64,000 nucleotides of DNA from Streptomyces sp. NRRL B-1140 (GTDB lineage Bacteria; Actinomycetota; Actinomycetes; Streptomycetales; Streptomycetaceae), in the NCBI RefSeq assembly GCF_001280065.1, contig NZ_LGEA01000002.1, positions 124,001 through 188,000 of the forward strand, given 5' to 3'. The position numbers and the translations under genes are program-made. Numbering within the stretch: position 1 is the stretch's first letter; each line of letters opens with the position of its first letter. The notes below the pieces were generated by a model, which was not told the origin of the DNA, searched no databases, and was given only the letters and a program-made list of their open reading frames with translations. Positions 16,724 through 28,316 of this stretch are shown piece by piece.

Positions 16724-18505
16724 TCATGCGAGCCAAGCGGACTCCTTTCGACGGGTGTGCGGGGAGCTGTCGGTGCCGCCTGGCGCGGCCGTGTGGCCCA
16801 GGTAGCGGTGCACGAGGTGGATGCTCATCGCGCCTTCGCCGACCGCGGAGGCCACGCGTTTCACCGAGCCGCTGCGGACATCGCCGGCGGCGAAGACGCC
16901 AGGCAGGCTGGTCTCCAACGTCAGGCAGTCGCGGCCCTGGCTCTGCCACAATTCCGGAACGGAGCCTGCCTGCGCCTCCGCCCCGGTGAGCACGAAACCG
17001 CGCGCGTCGAGGGCGAGCGCACCGGACAGCCACTCGGTGTGGGGCTCGGCGCCGGTGAAGACGAACAGGGCCCGCACCGCCAGGTGGCGGTTCTCGCCCG
17101 TCCGGTTGTCGACCACTGCGACCGCCTCCAGCACCTTGTCGCCCAGTGCCTCGGTCACCTCGGTGTGCAGCAGCACGCGCACCCGAGGGTGGCGCTCGAC
17201 CTGATCGATCAGGTAGCGGGACATGTGTGCCTCAAGGCTCGGCCCACGGACGAGCAGATACACCTGCGGTGCGTACCCGGCCAGAAAGAGCACGGCCTGG
17301 CCCGCGGAGTTGCCTCCGCCGACGACGGCCACCGGGTCGGTGCGGCACTGCTGGGCCTCGTAGAGGGTCGCCGAGTAGTGGACGCTCGTTCCCTCCAGGC
17401 GTTCAATGCCGGGCACCAGAAGGCGGCGGTAGCGAGCGCCGGTGGCCAGGACGACTGTGCGGGCGGTGATCTCGCCGCCGTCGGCGATCCTGACGGCATA
17501 GTGCCCGTCCCGCGGTTCGAGCCGGGCTGCCTCCGCCGGGACGCTGATCCTGGCGCCGAACTTGTCGGCTTGGAGCACGGCGCGTTCGGTGAGTTCGGCG
17601 CCCGAGATGCCGGAGGGGAAGCCGAGCAGATTTTCGATGCGGGACGACGTGGCGGCCTGGCCACCGCTGGCCATGGCCTCGACCACGGTCGTGTCCAAGC
17701 CCTCCGAGGCGGCGTTCACCGCGGCGGCGAGACCAGCGGGTCCGGAGCCGACGATCAGGAGATCGCCGTGATGGTTTCCGGCAGGCAGCGACGGGAGGCC
17801 CATGAGCCGGGCCAGTTCCGCGTTGCTGGGGTTACGCAGCAGAGTGGTGTCCCGCCAGATGACGAGCGGTGTCTCCTCCGGGCCGACGCCGAAGCGGCGC
17901 AACAGCTCCTCGGCCTCCTCATCGGTCTCCAGATCGATCCAGCGATGCGGCAGTCGGTTCCGGGCGGCGAACTCGCGCAGTCGCCGGGTGTCGGGCGAGT
18001 AGCGCGAGCCGATGATGCGGAAACCGGCGCCCTGCCCGACGAGCAAAGCACGGCGGCCCAGGCAGGCACGCAGCACCACATCGCCGAGGACGGAGTCCCG
18101 GTTCACCAGGTCACGCAGCTGCTCCATGGACAGGGCGAGAACCTCGCCGGGGTCCCTGACCAGGGCGGTGTAGAAGGCCACCTGTCCGTGGAGGAGCCCG
18201 AGTTCGCCGATGAAGCGGCGGGGGCCATGCACACGCAGCAGTCGTTCGTCGGGCGTGCCGTGGCCCTCGACGACGGCGATCGAGCCACTGAGGACGACAT
18301 AGAACGTCTCGCACCGCTCCCCCTCCCGGATCAGCACGTCACCGGCGTCGACCGCGCGCCGCCGGCCATGCTGCGCCAAGCGGGCTATCTGGTCGTCCGG
18401 CAGACGGGGATAGGCGCCGTAGATGTCGGCGGTCTCGAAGGGGACGCTCTCCTCCGCCTCGTCCGGCACAGGCGCCGGGCCTGGCCGCGTATCGTCGCGG
18501 GCCAT
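16724..18505 (-). CDS. Cyclic-nucleotide-domain/thioredoxin-reductase-like flavoprotein lacking the redox CxxC
   Basis: ATG at 18505 gives 593 residues in three parts. Residues 30-150 are a cyclic-nucleotide-binding-like beta barrel (GDVLIREGERCETFYVVLSG, 'FIGELGLL'). Residues 160-240 resemble a thioredoxin/glutaredoxin fold without its CxxC. Residues 248-593 are a thioredoxin-reductase fold with the FAD loop GSGPAG (253-258) and the NADPH loop VVGGGNSAG. Where classical TrxR has CATC, this protein has GGQAATSSRIENLLGFPSG, so it cannot reduce thioredoxin by the standard relay. It overlaps the zinc-finger gene stop (TGATG). It may transfer electrons through another partner or act as a sensor. 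Confidence 0.88.
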   Translation of the reverse strand: MARDDTRPGPAPVPDEAEESVPFETADIYGAYPRLPDDQIARLAQHGRRRAVDAGDVLIREGERCETFYVVLSGSIAVVEGHGTPDERLLRVHGPRRFIGELGLLHGQVAFYTALVRDPGEVLALSMEQLRDLVNRDSVLGDVVLRACLGRRALLVGQGAGFRIIGSRYSPDTRRLREFAARNRLPHRWIDLETDEEAEELLRRFGVGPEETPLVIWRDTTLLRNPSNAELARLMGLPSLPAGNHHGDLLIVGSGPAGLAAAVNAASEGLDTTVVEAMASGGQAATSSRIENLLGFPSGISGAELTERAVLQADKFGARISVPAEAARLEPRDGHYAVRIADGGEITARTVVLATGARYRRLLVPGIERLEGTSVHYSATLYEAQQCRTDPVAVVGGGNSAGQAVLFLAGYAPQVYLLVRGPSLEAHMSRYLIDQVERHPRVRVLLHTEVTEALGDKVLEAVAVVDNRTGENRHLAVRALFVFTGAEPHTEWLSGALALDARGFVLTGAEAQAGSVPELWQSQGRDCLTLETSLPGVFAAGDVRSGSVKRVASAVGEGAMSIHLVHRYLGHTAAPGGTDSSPHTRRKESAWLA

Positions 18506-18768
18506 CACACGAACGCCTCGTGGACGAAGCACCACCGCCAGTCCTCGCCGGGCTCCAGCGACGCCGCGATCGGATGACCGTCGGCGGCGGCGTGACGGCG
18601 CGCGTGCCGGTTCGGCGAGGAATCGCAGCAGCCGACGTGGCCGCAGGTCAGGCAGAGCCTGAGGTGGACCCACGGAGAGCCGAGCAGCAGACACTCCTGA
18701 CACCCTTCGGGGGTCAGTGGCTGGACCGGCTGGACGAGCGCGAGGTGGGGGTCGGTCCGTACGGTCAT
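18505..18768 (-). CDS. UBP-type zinc-finger domain protein
   Basis: The 87-residue protein is a single ZnF-UBP module: CQEC at the front, 'WVHLRLCLTCGHVGCCDSS' with paired Cys, then 'NRHARRHAAADGHPIAASLEPGEDWRWC' with the zinc histidines. In eukaryotes the fold binds ubiquitin C-termini; bacterial copies are often found beside thioredoxin/TrxR-like genes and may bind free C-terminal peptides. It is placed between trxA (6-base gap) and the flavoprotein gene (overlap), so it probably works with them. Confidence 0.88.
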   Translation of the reverse strand: MTVRTDPHLALVQPVQPLTPEGCQECLLLGSPWVHLRLCLTCGHVGCCDSSPNRHARRHAAADGHPIAASLEPGEDWRWCFVHEAFV

Positions 18769-18774
18769 GACTGT

Positions 18775-19233
18775 TCACCCTTTCCCGGCCGGCTCGCGGC
18801 CGGCGATCGACTGCTCCACCCACCGCTGCAGGGCAGGGGCAGGTGCGGCACCCGCCTGCCGGGCGATGGTCTGCCCCTTGTCGACGACCAGCAGCGTCGG
18901 TACCGCCTGGACCTCGAACCGCTGCGCCAGACGCGGGTTCTTGTCGATGTCGACCTTGACCAGCTTGATCTTTCCCGCGAGATCGGAGGCGACCTTCTCC
19001 AGCGCCGGACTCACCATGCGGCAGGGGCCACACCAGGTGGCCCACAGGTCGACGACGACGGGCACGGTGGCCTGCTCGACGACCTCGGTGAAGTCGTCGT
19101 CGCCCGCGTCGGCCATCCACGGCAGCGGCTGCTTGCAGTTGGCGCACCTGGGGCGGCCCTCGGCGGCAACCGGTACCCGGTTGGTACGCCCGCAGTGCGC
19201 GCAGGTGACGTTGGTGGCCTGCACGGTACTCAT
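18775..19233 (-). CDS. Thioredoxin with N-terminal zinc ribbon (Trx2/TrxC type)
   Basis: The product is 152 residues. Cys11, Cys14, Cys30 and Cys33 form a zinc ribbon (CAHC...CANC) ahead of a thioredoxin fold with active site W-C68-G-P-C71 and the cis-Pro loop '[12 protein letters not shown]'. In E. coli TrxC this zinc-ribbon form reacts to oxidative stress and to hypochlorite. The start overlaps the clpB stop (ATGA), so it is translated with the disaggregase. Its reductase is unlikely to be the adjacent flavoprotein by the usual route, because that lacks CxxC. Confidence 0.92.
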   Translation of the reverse strand: MSTVQATNVTCAHCGRTNRVPVAAEGRPRCANCKQPLPWMADAGDDDFTEVVEQATVPVVVDLWATWCGPCRMVSPALEKVASDLAGKIKLVKVDIDKNPRLAQRFEVQAVPTLLVVDKGQTIARQAGAAPAPALQRWVEQSIAGREPAGKG

Positions 19234-21869
19234 GCCGCCCTCGCCCCCTTCACGTCCTCGGGCTGGTCGTACGTGACCACCAGCTCTCCGTGCTCGGCGT
19301 CGACGCGGACCTTCGCGCCGTCCTGCACGTCGCCGCGCAGCAGGGCGCGCCCGACCAGCGTCTCGACCTCGTGGGAGATGAAACGCCGCAGCGGCCGGGC
19401 CCCGTACACCGGGTCGTAACCCTGGTGGGCGATCAGCTCCCGGGCTCCCTCGGTGAGTTCGACGGTGATGCGACGCTCGGCGAGGCGGCTTCGCAGCTCG
19501 TCGAACTGCAGCTCCACGATCCGCTCGATCTGCCGCTCACCGAGCGGCCTGAACAGCACGATGTCGTCGACGCGGTTGAGGAACTCCGGACGGAAGTGCC
19601 CGCGCAGCTCGCCCATCACCAGGGCGCGGGCGTCCGGCTTGATCTCACCCTCGGCGGTGGCGCCGTCGAGGAGGTGCTCGGAGCCGATGTTGGACGTCAT
19701 GATGATCACGGTGTTGCGGAAGTCGACGGTGCGGCCCTGGGCGTCGGTGATGCGGCCGTCGTCGAGGATCTGCAGCAGGGTGTTGAAGACATCGGTGTGC
19801 GCCTTCTCGATCTCGTCGAACAGCACGACCGAGTACGGCTTGCGGCGTACGGCCTCGGTGAGCTGTCCGCCTTCCTCGTAGCCGACGTATCCGGGCGGTG
19901 CGCCCATGAGCCGGCTGACGGTGTGCCGCTCCTGGTACTCGCTCATGTCGAGGCGGACCATGTTCTCCTCGGAGTCGAACAGGGCCGCCGCGAGGGTCTT
20001 GGCCAGCTCGGTCTTACCCACGCCGGTCGGGCCGAGGAAGATGAACGAGCCGATGGGTCGGCGCGGGTCGCGGATGCCGGAGCGGGCGCGGATGATGGCG
20101 TCGGCGACGAGCTTGACGGCCTCGTCCTGGCCGATGACACGCTCGCGCAGGATCTCGTCGAGGCGCAGCAGCTTCTCGCGTTCCCCCTCCTGGAGGCGGG
20201 CGACGGGAACGCCGGTCCAGGCGGCGACGATCTCGGCGATCTCCTCCTCCGTGACGACCTCGCGCAGCAGCCGGTTCTCCCCTTGCTTCGCGGCCAGTTG
20301 CTCCTCCTCCGCGGCCAGTCGGCGCTCCAGGTCCTGGAGGCGGCCGTAGCGGAGTTCGGCGGCTCGGTTGAGGTCGTAGGCGCGTTCTGCCTCCTCGGCC
20401 TCGTGGCGGACCTGCTCCAGTTCCTGGCGCAGCTCCTGCACGCGGCGGATCGCCTGCCGTTCGGCCTCCCACTGAGCGTGCTTGGCGTCGGCCTCGCCGC
20501 GCAGGTCGGCCAGTTCCCTGCGCAGCTCCTCCAGGCGGGTTTTGCTGGCCGGGTCGGTCTCCTTGGAGAGGGCGGCCTCCTCGATCTCCAGGCGGGTGAC
20601 GCGGCGGGTGATCTCGTCGAGTTCGGCGGGCATCGAGTCGATCTCGGTACGCAGCCGGGCGCACGCCTCGTCGACGAGGTCGATGGCCTTGTCGGGCAGG
20701 AACCGGTCGGTTATGTAGCGGTGGCTGAGGGTGGCCGCGGATACCAGCGCGGTGTCCTGGATCTTCACGCCGTGGAAGATTTCCAGGCGTTCGCGCAGTC
20801 CGCGCAGGATGGAGATGGTGTCCTCCACGCTCGGCTCTTCGACCAGGACCTGCTGGAAGCGGCGTTCGAGGGCGGCGTCCTTCTCGATGTGCTTGCGGTA
20901 CTCGTCGAGGGTGGTGGCACCGATCATGTGGAGTTCGCCGCGGGCGAGCATCGGCTTGAGCATGTTGCCCGCGTCCATGGCCCCTTCGGCGGCGCCGGCG
21001 CCGACGACGGTGTGGAGCTCGTCGACGAAGAGCAGGATGTGCCCCTGGGCGGCCTTCACCTCGGACAGCACGGCCTTGAGGCGTTCCTCGAACTCGCCCC
21101 GGTACTTCGCCCCGGCCACCAGGGAGCCCATGTCGAGTGCGAACACGGTCTTGTCGCGCAGTCCTTCGGGCACGTCGCCGCGGACGATGCGCTGGGCGAG
21201 GCCCTCGACGATGGCGGTCTTGCCGACGCCGGGGTCGCCGATGAGGACCGGGTTGTTCTTGGACTTGCGGCTGAGGATCTGGGTGACGCGGCGGATCTCG
21301 GCGTCGCGGCCGATGACCGGGTCGAGCTTGCCGTCTCTGGCCTCGGCGACCAGGTCGCGGCCGTACTTCTCCAGGGCCTCGTACGCCACTTCGGGGTTGG
21401 CCGAGGTGACGCGCTGGTTGCCGCGGATCTGGGTGAGCGCGCTCAGGAACGAGTCCCGGGTGATGCCGTGCTCCTTGAGCAGCCGTCCGGCGGCGGTGGC
21501 CGAGCCCTCCTCGGCCAGGGCCAGCAGGAGGTGCTCCACGGACACGTACTCGTCCTTGAGGCGTTTGGCCTCCCGCTCGGCGGCGTCCAGCAGCCGGGAC
21601 AGGCGCTGGGTGACGAACACCTGGCCCGGCGCCGCACCCGGGCCGGTCACCTTGGGCCGGCGGGAAAGCTCCTCACGCACTGCCGCACCGAGCTCCTCGG
21701 GCTCCCTGCCCGCCTGTTGCAGCAGCCGCGGGATCAGGCCGTCCTCCTGGTCGAGGAGCGCGAGCAGCAGATGCTCACCGTCGACCTCGGTCTGGCCCAT
21801 GCGGACGGCGGCGGTCTGCGCCTCCTGAAGGGCTTCCTGTGACTTCTGGGTGAGACGGTTCATGTCCAT
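19230..21869 (-). CDS. clpB: ClpB-type AAA+ disaggregase
   Basis: The 879-residue protein has the full ClpB order. It has a double N-domain (residues 1-150), a first AAA module with Walker [11 protein letters not shown] at 211-220, and a long coiled-coil M domain (about 400-530, '[20 protein letters not shown]'). The second AAA module has [12 protein letters not shown], sensor and '[11 protein letters not shown]'. ClpB pulls proteins out of aggregates in concert with DnaK/DnaJ/GrpE, all encoded directly upstream. ATGs at 21869 and 21863 are both possible; the second overlaps the cbpM-like stop as ATGA. As Streptomyces usually has another clpB, this may be a paralogue. Confidence 0.95.
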   Translation of the reverse strand: MDMNRLTQKSQEALQEAQTAAVRMGQTEVDGEHLLLALLDQEDGLIPRLLQQAGREPEELGAAVREELSRRPKVTGPGAAPGQVFVTQRLSRLLDAAEREAKRLKDEYVSVEHLLLALAEEGSATAAGRLLKEHGITRDSFLSALTQIRGNQRVTSANPEVAYEALEKYGRDLVAEARDGKLDPVIGRDAEIRRVTQILSRKSKNNPVLIGDPGVGKTAIVEGLAQRIVRGDVPEGLRDKTVFALDMGSLVAGAKYRGEFEERLKAVLSEVKAAQGHILLFVDELHTVVGAGAAEGAMDAGNMLKPMLARGELHMIGATTLDEYRKHIEKDAALERRFQQVLVEEPSVEDTISILRGLRERLEIFHGVKIQDTALVSAATLSHRYITDRFLPDKAIDLVDEACARLRTEIDSMPAELDEITRRVTRLEIEEAALSKETDPASKTRLEELRRELADLRGEADAKHAQWEAERQAIRRVQELRQELEQVRHEAEEAERAYDLNRAAELRYGRLQDLERRLAAEEEQLAAKQGENRLLREVVTEEEIAEIVAAWTGVPVARLQEGEREKLLRLDEILRERVIGQDEAVKLVADAIIRARSGIRDPRRPIGSFIFLGPTGVGKTELAKTLAAALFDSEENMVRLDMSEYQERHTVSRLMGAPPGYVGYEEGGQLTEAVRRKPYSVVLFDEIEKAHTDVFNTLLQILDDGRITDAQGRTVDFRNTVIIMTSNIGSEHLLDGATAEGEIKPDARALVMGELRGHFRPEFLNRVDDIVLFRPLGERQIERIVELQFDELRSRLAERRITVELTEGARELIAHQGYDPVYGARPLRRFISHEVETLVGRALLRGDVQDGAKVRVDAEHGELVVTYDQPEDVKGARAA

Positions 21870-22267
21870 GGGGGTGAGTCACTCCTCCTGCCGCGGTCGC
21901 GCAGCGCGGCTTCGAGCAGGCTGATGCGGTCGAGCAGGTCGAGCACCAGACCGATGGATGCGTAGTTGAGGCAGAGTCCGGTGCGCAGCCGCTGGACGCG
22001 GGCGAGGACCGCCGGGGCCGCGGGGTCGAACACCAGGCGCCCCGCGGCGTCGCGCTCGGCGTCGACCAGGCCCAGGGCGACGAAGCGGCGGACCAGGTCG
22101 GGATGGACGCCGGCGCGGCGGGCCACGGCGTCGAGGGAAAGCCTGGGCACGGGGACGAGCGCGTAGCGCACGGCCGTGGAGCCGGCGCCCGGCCGTACAG
22201 GACGCCCGCTCGCGTCGGCCCGGGTGGTCCGGCCGCCGGCCGCCGCCCGTGAGGGTCGGTCGCTCAT
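21860..22267 (-). CDS. CbpM/MerR-like chaperone modulator
   Basis: ATG at 22267 (with a GTG one codon earlier) follows CCAGGAGGAC and overlaps the dnaJ stop (TGATG). The 135-residue product has a disordered N-terminus and then '[39 protein letters not shown]', a MerR-type winged-helix segment. It ends with a helix '[32 protein letters not shown]', as in CbpM proteins that bind and tune CbpA/DnaJ. Its position between dnaJ and clpB fits a DnaJ modulator better than a DNA-binding regulator. Confidence 0.75.
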   Translation of the reverse strand: MSDRPSRAAAGGRTTRADASGRPVRPGAGSTAVRYALVPVPRLSLDAVARRAGVHPDLVRRFVALGLVDAERDAAGRLVFDPAAPAVLARVQRLRTGLCLNYASIGLVLDLLDRISLLEAALRDRGRRSDSPPWT

Positions 22268-23220
22268 CACGTCCTCCTGGGATCGTACGAAGAGGTGGCG
22301 GCGAGCTCCTCGAACAGCTCGCGCTCCCGGTCGCTGAGCTTGGGCGGCACCATGACGCGGAGTTCGGCGTAGAGGTTGCCGTCGGCACCGCGCGGGTTCG
22401 GCATGCCCTCGCCACGCAGTCGCAGTCGCCGGCCGCTGGAGGAGCCCGCGGGCACCGTGACCTTGGCCGTGCCGCCGCCCGGGGTGGGCACCGGAACCGT
22501 CGCGCCCAGCGCGGCCTCCCAGGGGGCGACGGGAAGCTGCACGTACACGTCCCGGCCGTCCAGCCGGAACCGAGGGTGCGGTTGGATACGCACCCGCAGA
22601 TACAGATCCCCCGCGGCGGCGTCACCACTGCCCCGTCCTCCCTCGCCCGCCAGCCGGATGCGCTGCCCATCCGTGACACCAGGCGGTACGTCGACCTCGT
22701 ACCGCCGTGGCTGCCCGGTGGGACCGGCGAGCGTGACGGTGCGGCGGCCGCCCCTGTACGCCTCCTCGACGGTGAGCGGCAGTTCGGCCTCCTGGTCGGC
22801 CCCCGGTACGCCGCCGGGGGCGGCGCCTGCTCCGAAGAGCGAGCCGAGCAGGTCTTCGATGTCGACGCCCTCCGCTGCGAAGTCGTCGCCGAAACCGGTG
22901 TACCGGGCACGGGGGCCGCCTGCACCAGCGGTCCTCCGCGTGCGGAAGCCGCCGCCGGGTCCCGCGCCGGCACCGACCCGCTCCTCCCAGTCCTCGGGGA
23001 CCTTCCGGAAGTCCTCGCCGAAGCGGTCGTAACGGGCCCGGGTTTTGGGGTCCGACAGGACGCTGTACGCCTCGTTGAGGTCCTTGAAGCGTTCTTCCGC
23101 TCCCGGGTCCTTGTTCACGTCGGGGTGGTACTTGCGGGCGAGTTTGCGATATGCCTGTTGGATCTCGTCCTGGGTCGCGGTCCGTGAAACGCCCAGCACC
23201 TCGTAGAAGTCCTGTGCCAT
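22267..23220 (-). CDS. dnaJ: DnaJ/CbpA-type co-chaperone without zinc domain
   Basis: The 317-residue protein has a J domain ([35 protein letters not shown], with the essential HPD), then a Gly-rich region with '[27 protein letters not shown]'. Next come two C-terminal beta domains ('[17 protein letters not shown]', '[20 protein letters not shown]'). No CxxCxGxG zinc repeats are present, which is the CbpA or class II arrangement. It stimulates DnaK ATPase. Its start lies 7 bases after the grpE stop. Confidence 0.92.
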   Translation of the reverse strand: MAQDFYEVLGVSRTATQDEIQQAYRKLARKYHPDVNKDPGAEERFKDLNEAYSVLSDPKTRARYDRFGEDFRKVPEDWEERVGAGAGPGGGFRTRRTAGAGGPRARYTGFGDDFAAEGVDIEDLLGSLFGAGAAPGGVPGADQEAELPLTVEEAYRGGRRTVTLAGPTGQPRRYEVDVPPGVTDGQRIRLAGEGGRGSGDAAAGDLYLRVRIQPHPRFRLDGRDVYVQLPVAPWEAALGATVPVPTPGGGTAKVTVPAGSSSGRRLRLRGEGMPNPRGADGNLYAELRVMVPPKLSDRERELFEELAATSSYDPRRT

Positions 23221-23226
23221 GACCGG

Positions 23227-23829
23227 TCACTCCCGCTTCGCGACCGTCACTGCGGCGGGCCTGAGCTGCCGTTCGCCGTCACCGTAGCCCGGCCGCAGCA
23301 CCTCCACGACCGTGCCGGGTGGGGCGTCGGGGTCGTGGACGACGCCGACCACCTCGTGCCGCGCTGGATCGAAGGCGACGCCGGTCTCCGCGTGCCGCGG
23401 GTAGCCGAGCAGTTCGAGGACGTTCACCCCTTGGTCGCGGACCGCCCGGACGCCCTCCACGATCGCGCCGGGGTCGGATCCCGCATGAGTCAGAGCGAGT
23501 TCGAGGTTGTCCAGGACGGGCAGGAAGGCGGCGGCCGTGCGGGACCGCTCGGCCGTCCGCTCCCGCTCCAGTTCCCTGGTGTGGCGCTTGCGGAGATTGT
23601 CGAGGTCGGCGAGCGCGCGCCGCCAGCGGTCCTCGAGTTCCCTGAGCTCGGCCGTGTGCTCGTCCTCGGACGGCGCGGGGCCGCCGGCCGCGTCGGGGCC
23701 TGGTGCCTCGTCCGTGTCAGACCCCGGCCCGGTCGGCGGGCCCGAGCGCGGAAGATCCCCTCGGGGAGGGCGTGCGGCGCCCTCCGGAGCCGGGTCGGCC
23801 GGGTCGGATTCCCTGGGGTGGATCGGCAT
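23227..23829 (-). CDS. grpE: GrpE nucleotide exchange factor
   Basis: The 200-residue protein has an acidic, Pro-rich N-terminus (about 65 residues), a long helix ('ELRELEDRWRRALADLDNLRKRHTRELERERT') and the GrpE beta domain with 'VLDNLELALTH', 'GVAFDPARHEVVG' and 'TVVEVLRPGYGDGERQLRPAAVTV'. The canonical family ending is kept. It releases ADP from DnaK. The 9-base gap to dnaK and the 6-base gap to dnaJ show one operon. Confidence 0.93.
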   Translation of the reverse strand: MPIHPRESDPADPAPEGAARPPRGDLPRSGPPTGPGSDTDEAPGPDAAGGPAPSEDEHTAELRELEDRWRRALADLDNLRKRHTRELERERTAERSRTAAAFLPVLDNLELALTHAGSDPGAIVEGVRAVRDQGVNVLELLGYPRHAETGVAFDPARHEVVGVVHDPDAPPGTVVEVLRPGYGDGERQLRPAAVTVAKRE

Positions 23830-23838
23830 GGCGTTTCC

Positions 23839-25749
<1,911 letters not shown>

Positions 25750-25801
25750 GAGGAACTCCTCCCGATGCGACGGCACGCGCCGCACCTGCGGATCCGAACG
25801 T

Positions 25802-26290
25802 TCAGGTATGGGCGGGACGGCCGCCGGCGCCGGTGGTCTGCAAGCCGCCGAGCAGCCGTACCGCCTCGTCGGCGACCGCTTCGTCCACGACGACGTCGTA
25901 CCGGCTGGGCTGCATCGAGCGGACCGAGGCGAAGTCCCGGCGGCCGCCCTGCAGGGCGTACAGCAGCAGACCGAACAGCGCGCCCACGATCGCCCCGAAA
26001 ATCAAGCCGTAGAGGGCGACGAGCAGGGCGGAGACGAGCGGGTCCACCCAGTCCACCAAGCCGAAGAGCCAGCCGATCAGCGCACCGGGAAGGGCCCCGC
26101 TCGCCGCTCCGTGCAGGGCGGCCCTGCCGTAGTCCATACGGCCGACGACCTGCTCGACGAGGCGGACGTCCTGGCCGATGATGGCCACCCTCTCCACGGG
26201 AAACCCCCGGTCCGAGAGATGGTCGACGGCGCGCTCGGCTTCCTGGTACGTCTCGTACGCGGCAACGGGCCTGCGAGGCTGCTCGGTCAT
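25802..26290 (-). CDS. General stress protein with glycine-rich membrane core
   Basis: The start at ATG 26290 ([25 protein letters not shown]) gives 162 residues. The N-terminal '[40 protein letters not shown]' is the typical beginning of the actinobacterial general stress protein family (YflT-like). A hydrophobic Gly/Ala-rich section follows ('[18 protein letters not shown]', '[21 protein letters not shown]') and then a ferredoxin-like end. It lies 52 bases upstream of dnaK on the same strand and may be the first gene of the stress transcript. Function is unknown. Confidence 0.82.
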   Translation of the reverse strand: MTEQPRRPVAAYETYQEAERAVDHLSDRGFPVERVAIIGQDVRLVEQVVGRMDYGRAALHGAASGALPGALIGWLFGLVDWVDPLVSALLVALYGLIFGAIVGALFGLLLYALQGGRRDFASVRSMQPSRYDVVVDEAVADEAVRLLGGLQTTGAGGRPAHT

Positions 26291-26508
26291 TGCCCAGTCC
26301 TTCCTGCCGACGGGCACGGCCGCCCACGGCACACCCCAGGCTCGCGAACCGAGGAGCTCTACGCCTGCGCCCGGCAGGTCAAAGAACGACGGAGCCCGTC
26401 CCCCCGCGAGCACGAGGCGAAAACTCCGAAGACCTGGGGTGAGCCGGTCGCAGCGGGGTACGCGAAGGCCGCCCACCTCTCTGAGGGCTCGGGAAAGGGA
26501 GTGATCCC
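26291..26508. promoter_or_regulatory. Divergent promoter region between stress cluster and PucR gene
   Basis: This 218-base gap must hold the promoters of the stress cluster (minus) and of the PucR gene (plus). I do not see the CTTGAGT-N7-ACTCAAG repeat bound by HspR or a CIRCE element, so control is by some other means. Confidence 0.45.
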
Positions 26509-28287
26509 ATGGTCGGCCGCTGGGGCCGGAACATGCGCCGAGGCCGTCCCGTCCAGGAAGGCCGCCTTCCACGGGGCCGTCCCGGGCGGCACCCGACGGT
26601 CTCGTGGAGAGGGTCCCGCCCGCACCTTCCCAGCCCGGCCGACCCTCCCCACGAGCTGCTGGCAATCTCCCGCCTCATGTTCGACAGCCGGAACGAAGGC
26701 GAGATCCTGCGCCTGGCCATGGACCACCTGTCGGCCGTCGGCCCGTACAGAGCCGAGGCCGGATACCTCAGGGTGCACGGCCGGCTGGTCTCCAGCCCGC
26801 AGGGCGGGCCGGACCCTGCGTCAGCCGTCGACCGGACGGTGCGAGAGCTGACGGGGCAGGACGGCCCCGTCGCAGTTCCCGGCCGGTCACGGGGCCGGGC
26901 CCTGGCCCTGCACGGACCCGGTGGACTGCACGGCTACCTCGTGGTGACGTCTCGCTCCCGGCCCACCCGTGCCCAGCACTTCCTGCTCGCCGTACTGGTA
27001 CGCCTCACCGCCGCAGCCCTGTCGGTCGCCGTGGCGCACCGCCGCCAGCAGGAAGGCGCACTGGAGCTGCACCGACTGCGACGAGAGCGGGCAACCCTCC
27101 AGCGGCGGCTGATCTCCCTCGTGGTCGAGACGGGATATCAGCGGGCCGTGCACGAGGCCCTCGCCGAGGTCACGGCCTCGGGAGGCGGCGAGGAGGCCAT
27201 CACCGGCGCACTGCATGAGCTCACCGGATTTCCCGTGCTGGTGGAGGACCGCTTCGGCCGACTGCGGTCCTGGTCCGGTCCCGGCCGGCCCGAGCCCTAT
27301 CCGGAACCGGACCCCGCACGCCATGCGGAGATGCTCCAGGAGGTCGCCCGAAGAGGCGGACCCGTGCGCATCAAGGACCGGCTCATCTCCGTGATACGCC
27401 CACGCGGTGAGGTCCTCGGAGTGCTGGCCCTGGTCGATCCCCGGGACGACGCCGACGAGTACACCCTGTTCGCCTTGGAGCACGCCGCCACCTCACTCGC
27501 CCTGGAAATGTCGCATCTGCGCCACCTGGCGGAGGTGGAGCTGCGACTGCACCGCGAACTGGTCGACGACCTTCTGGGGGGCACGGACGAGGCGAGCGCC
27601 TACGCCCGGTCGGAGGCGTTCGGACACGACCTGCACCGCATCCAGTACGTGGTCGTCGTGCAGTGGACGAGCCGGGCCTCGGACGACGCCTTCGCGCGGA
27701 CCGTGGGCCGGGCGGCTTCGGCCGTGGGCATGCCGTCGCTGGTGACCCGGCGCTCCGACCACGTGGTCCTGGTCGCCGAGGGCAGGCCCGACGACCACGC
27801 CCTGTACGAGACGCTCACCCGGGAGACCGGCACCCCGGACGGGACGATCGGGGTGAGCGCCCGGTGCGACACCCCGGACGGTATTCCCGGCCGCTACCAG
27901 GAAGCACTGCGTGCCCTGGAGGTACGCCGCCGGTCTCGAAGCCGGTACGGCACGACGTTCTTCGACGATCTGGGCCTCTACCGCATCCTGGGACCCGGGA
28001 ACGACTACCAGGAGCTGGAGGGGTTCGTCCGGGAATGGCTCGGAGAGCTCGTCGACTACGACGGCGTCCACCGTGCGGCGCTCGTGGAGACTCTGTCCCG
28101 GTACTTCGACTGCGGCGGCAACTACGCCGAGACCGCCGAATCCCTCGCGATCCACCGCAGCACGCTTCGCTACCGGCTCCAGCGCATCCGCGAGATCAGC
28201 GGCCATGACCTCACGAACGTGGAGGACCGCCTCAACCTGCAGGTTGCGACCAGGGTGTGGAAGATCATGCTGGGCGGACCCGGTTGA
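26509..28287 (+). CDS. PucR-type transcriptional regulator with GAF-like region
   Basis: ATG at 26509 is preceded by AAAGGGAG; the product is 592 residues, though the first 45 are Arg/Pro-rich and the real start could be later (ATG at 26677). A GAF-like segment is followed by a helical stretch ('HRRQQEGALELHRLRRERATLQRRLI'). A second sensory part and a PucR/CdaR C-terminus follow: 'ALVETLSRYFDCGGNYAETAESLAIHRSTLRYRLQRIREISGHDL'. Members control purine, amino-acid or polyphenol catabolism. The gene ends 29 bases from the convergent acyl-CoA dehydrogenase stop. No target is evident. Confidence 0.85.
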   Translation: MVGRWGRNMRRGRPVQEGRLPRGRPGRHPTVSWRGSRPHLPSPADPPHELLAISRLMFDSRNEGEILRLAMDHLSAVGPYRAEAGYLRVHGRLVSSPQGGPDPASAVDRTVRELTGQDGPVAVPGRSRGRALALHGPGGLHGYLVVTSRSRPTRAQHFLLAVLVRLTAAALSVAVAHRRQQEGALELHRLRRERATLQRRLISLVVETGYQRAVHEALAEVTASGGGEEAITGALHELTGFPVLVEDRFGRLRSWSGPGRPEPYPEPDPARHAEMLQEVARRGGPVRIKDRLISVIRPRGEVLGVLALVDPRDDADEYTLFALEHAATSLALEMSHLRHLAEVELRLHRELVDDLLGGTDEASAYARSEAFGHDLHRIQYVVVVQWTSRASDDAFARTVGRAASAVGMPSLVTRRSDHVVLVAEGRPDDHALYETLTRETGTPDGTIGVSARCDTPDGIPGRYQEALRALEVRRRSRSRYGTTFFDDLGLYRILGPGNDYQELEGFVREWLGELVDYDGVHRAALVETLSRYFDCGGNYAETAESLAIHRSTLRYRLQRIREISGHDLTNVEDRLNLQVATRVWKIMLGGPG

Positions 28288-28316
28288 GGTGCCGACGCAC
28301 CGACGACAACACCGCG

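Noticed and set aside
25750..26508. HspR (HAIR) or CIRCE operator before dnaK
   Set aside because: I looked for CTTGAGT-N7-ACTCAAG and TTAGCACTC-N9-GAGTGCTAA in the gaps before dnaK and before the stress protein and found neither.
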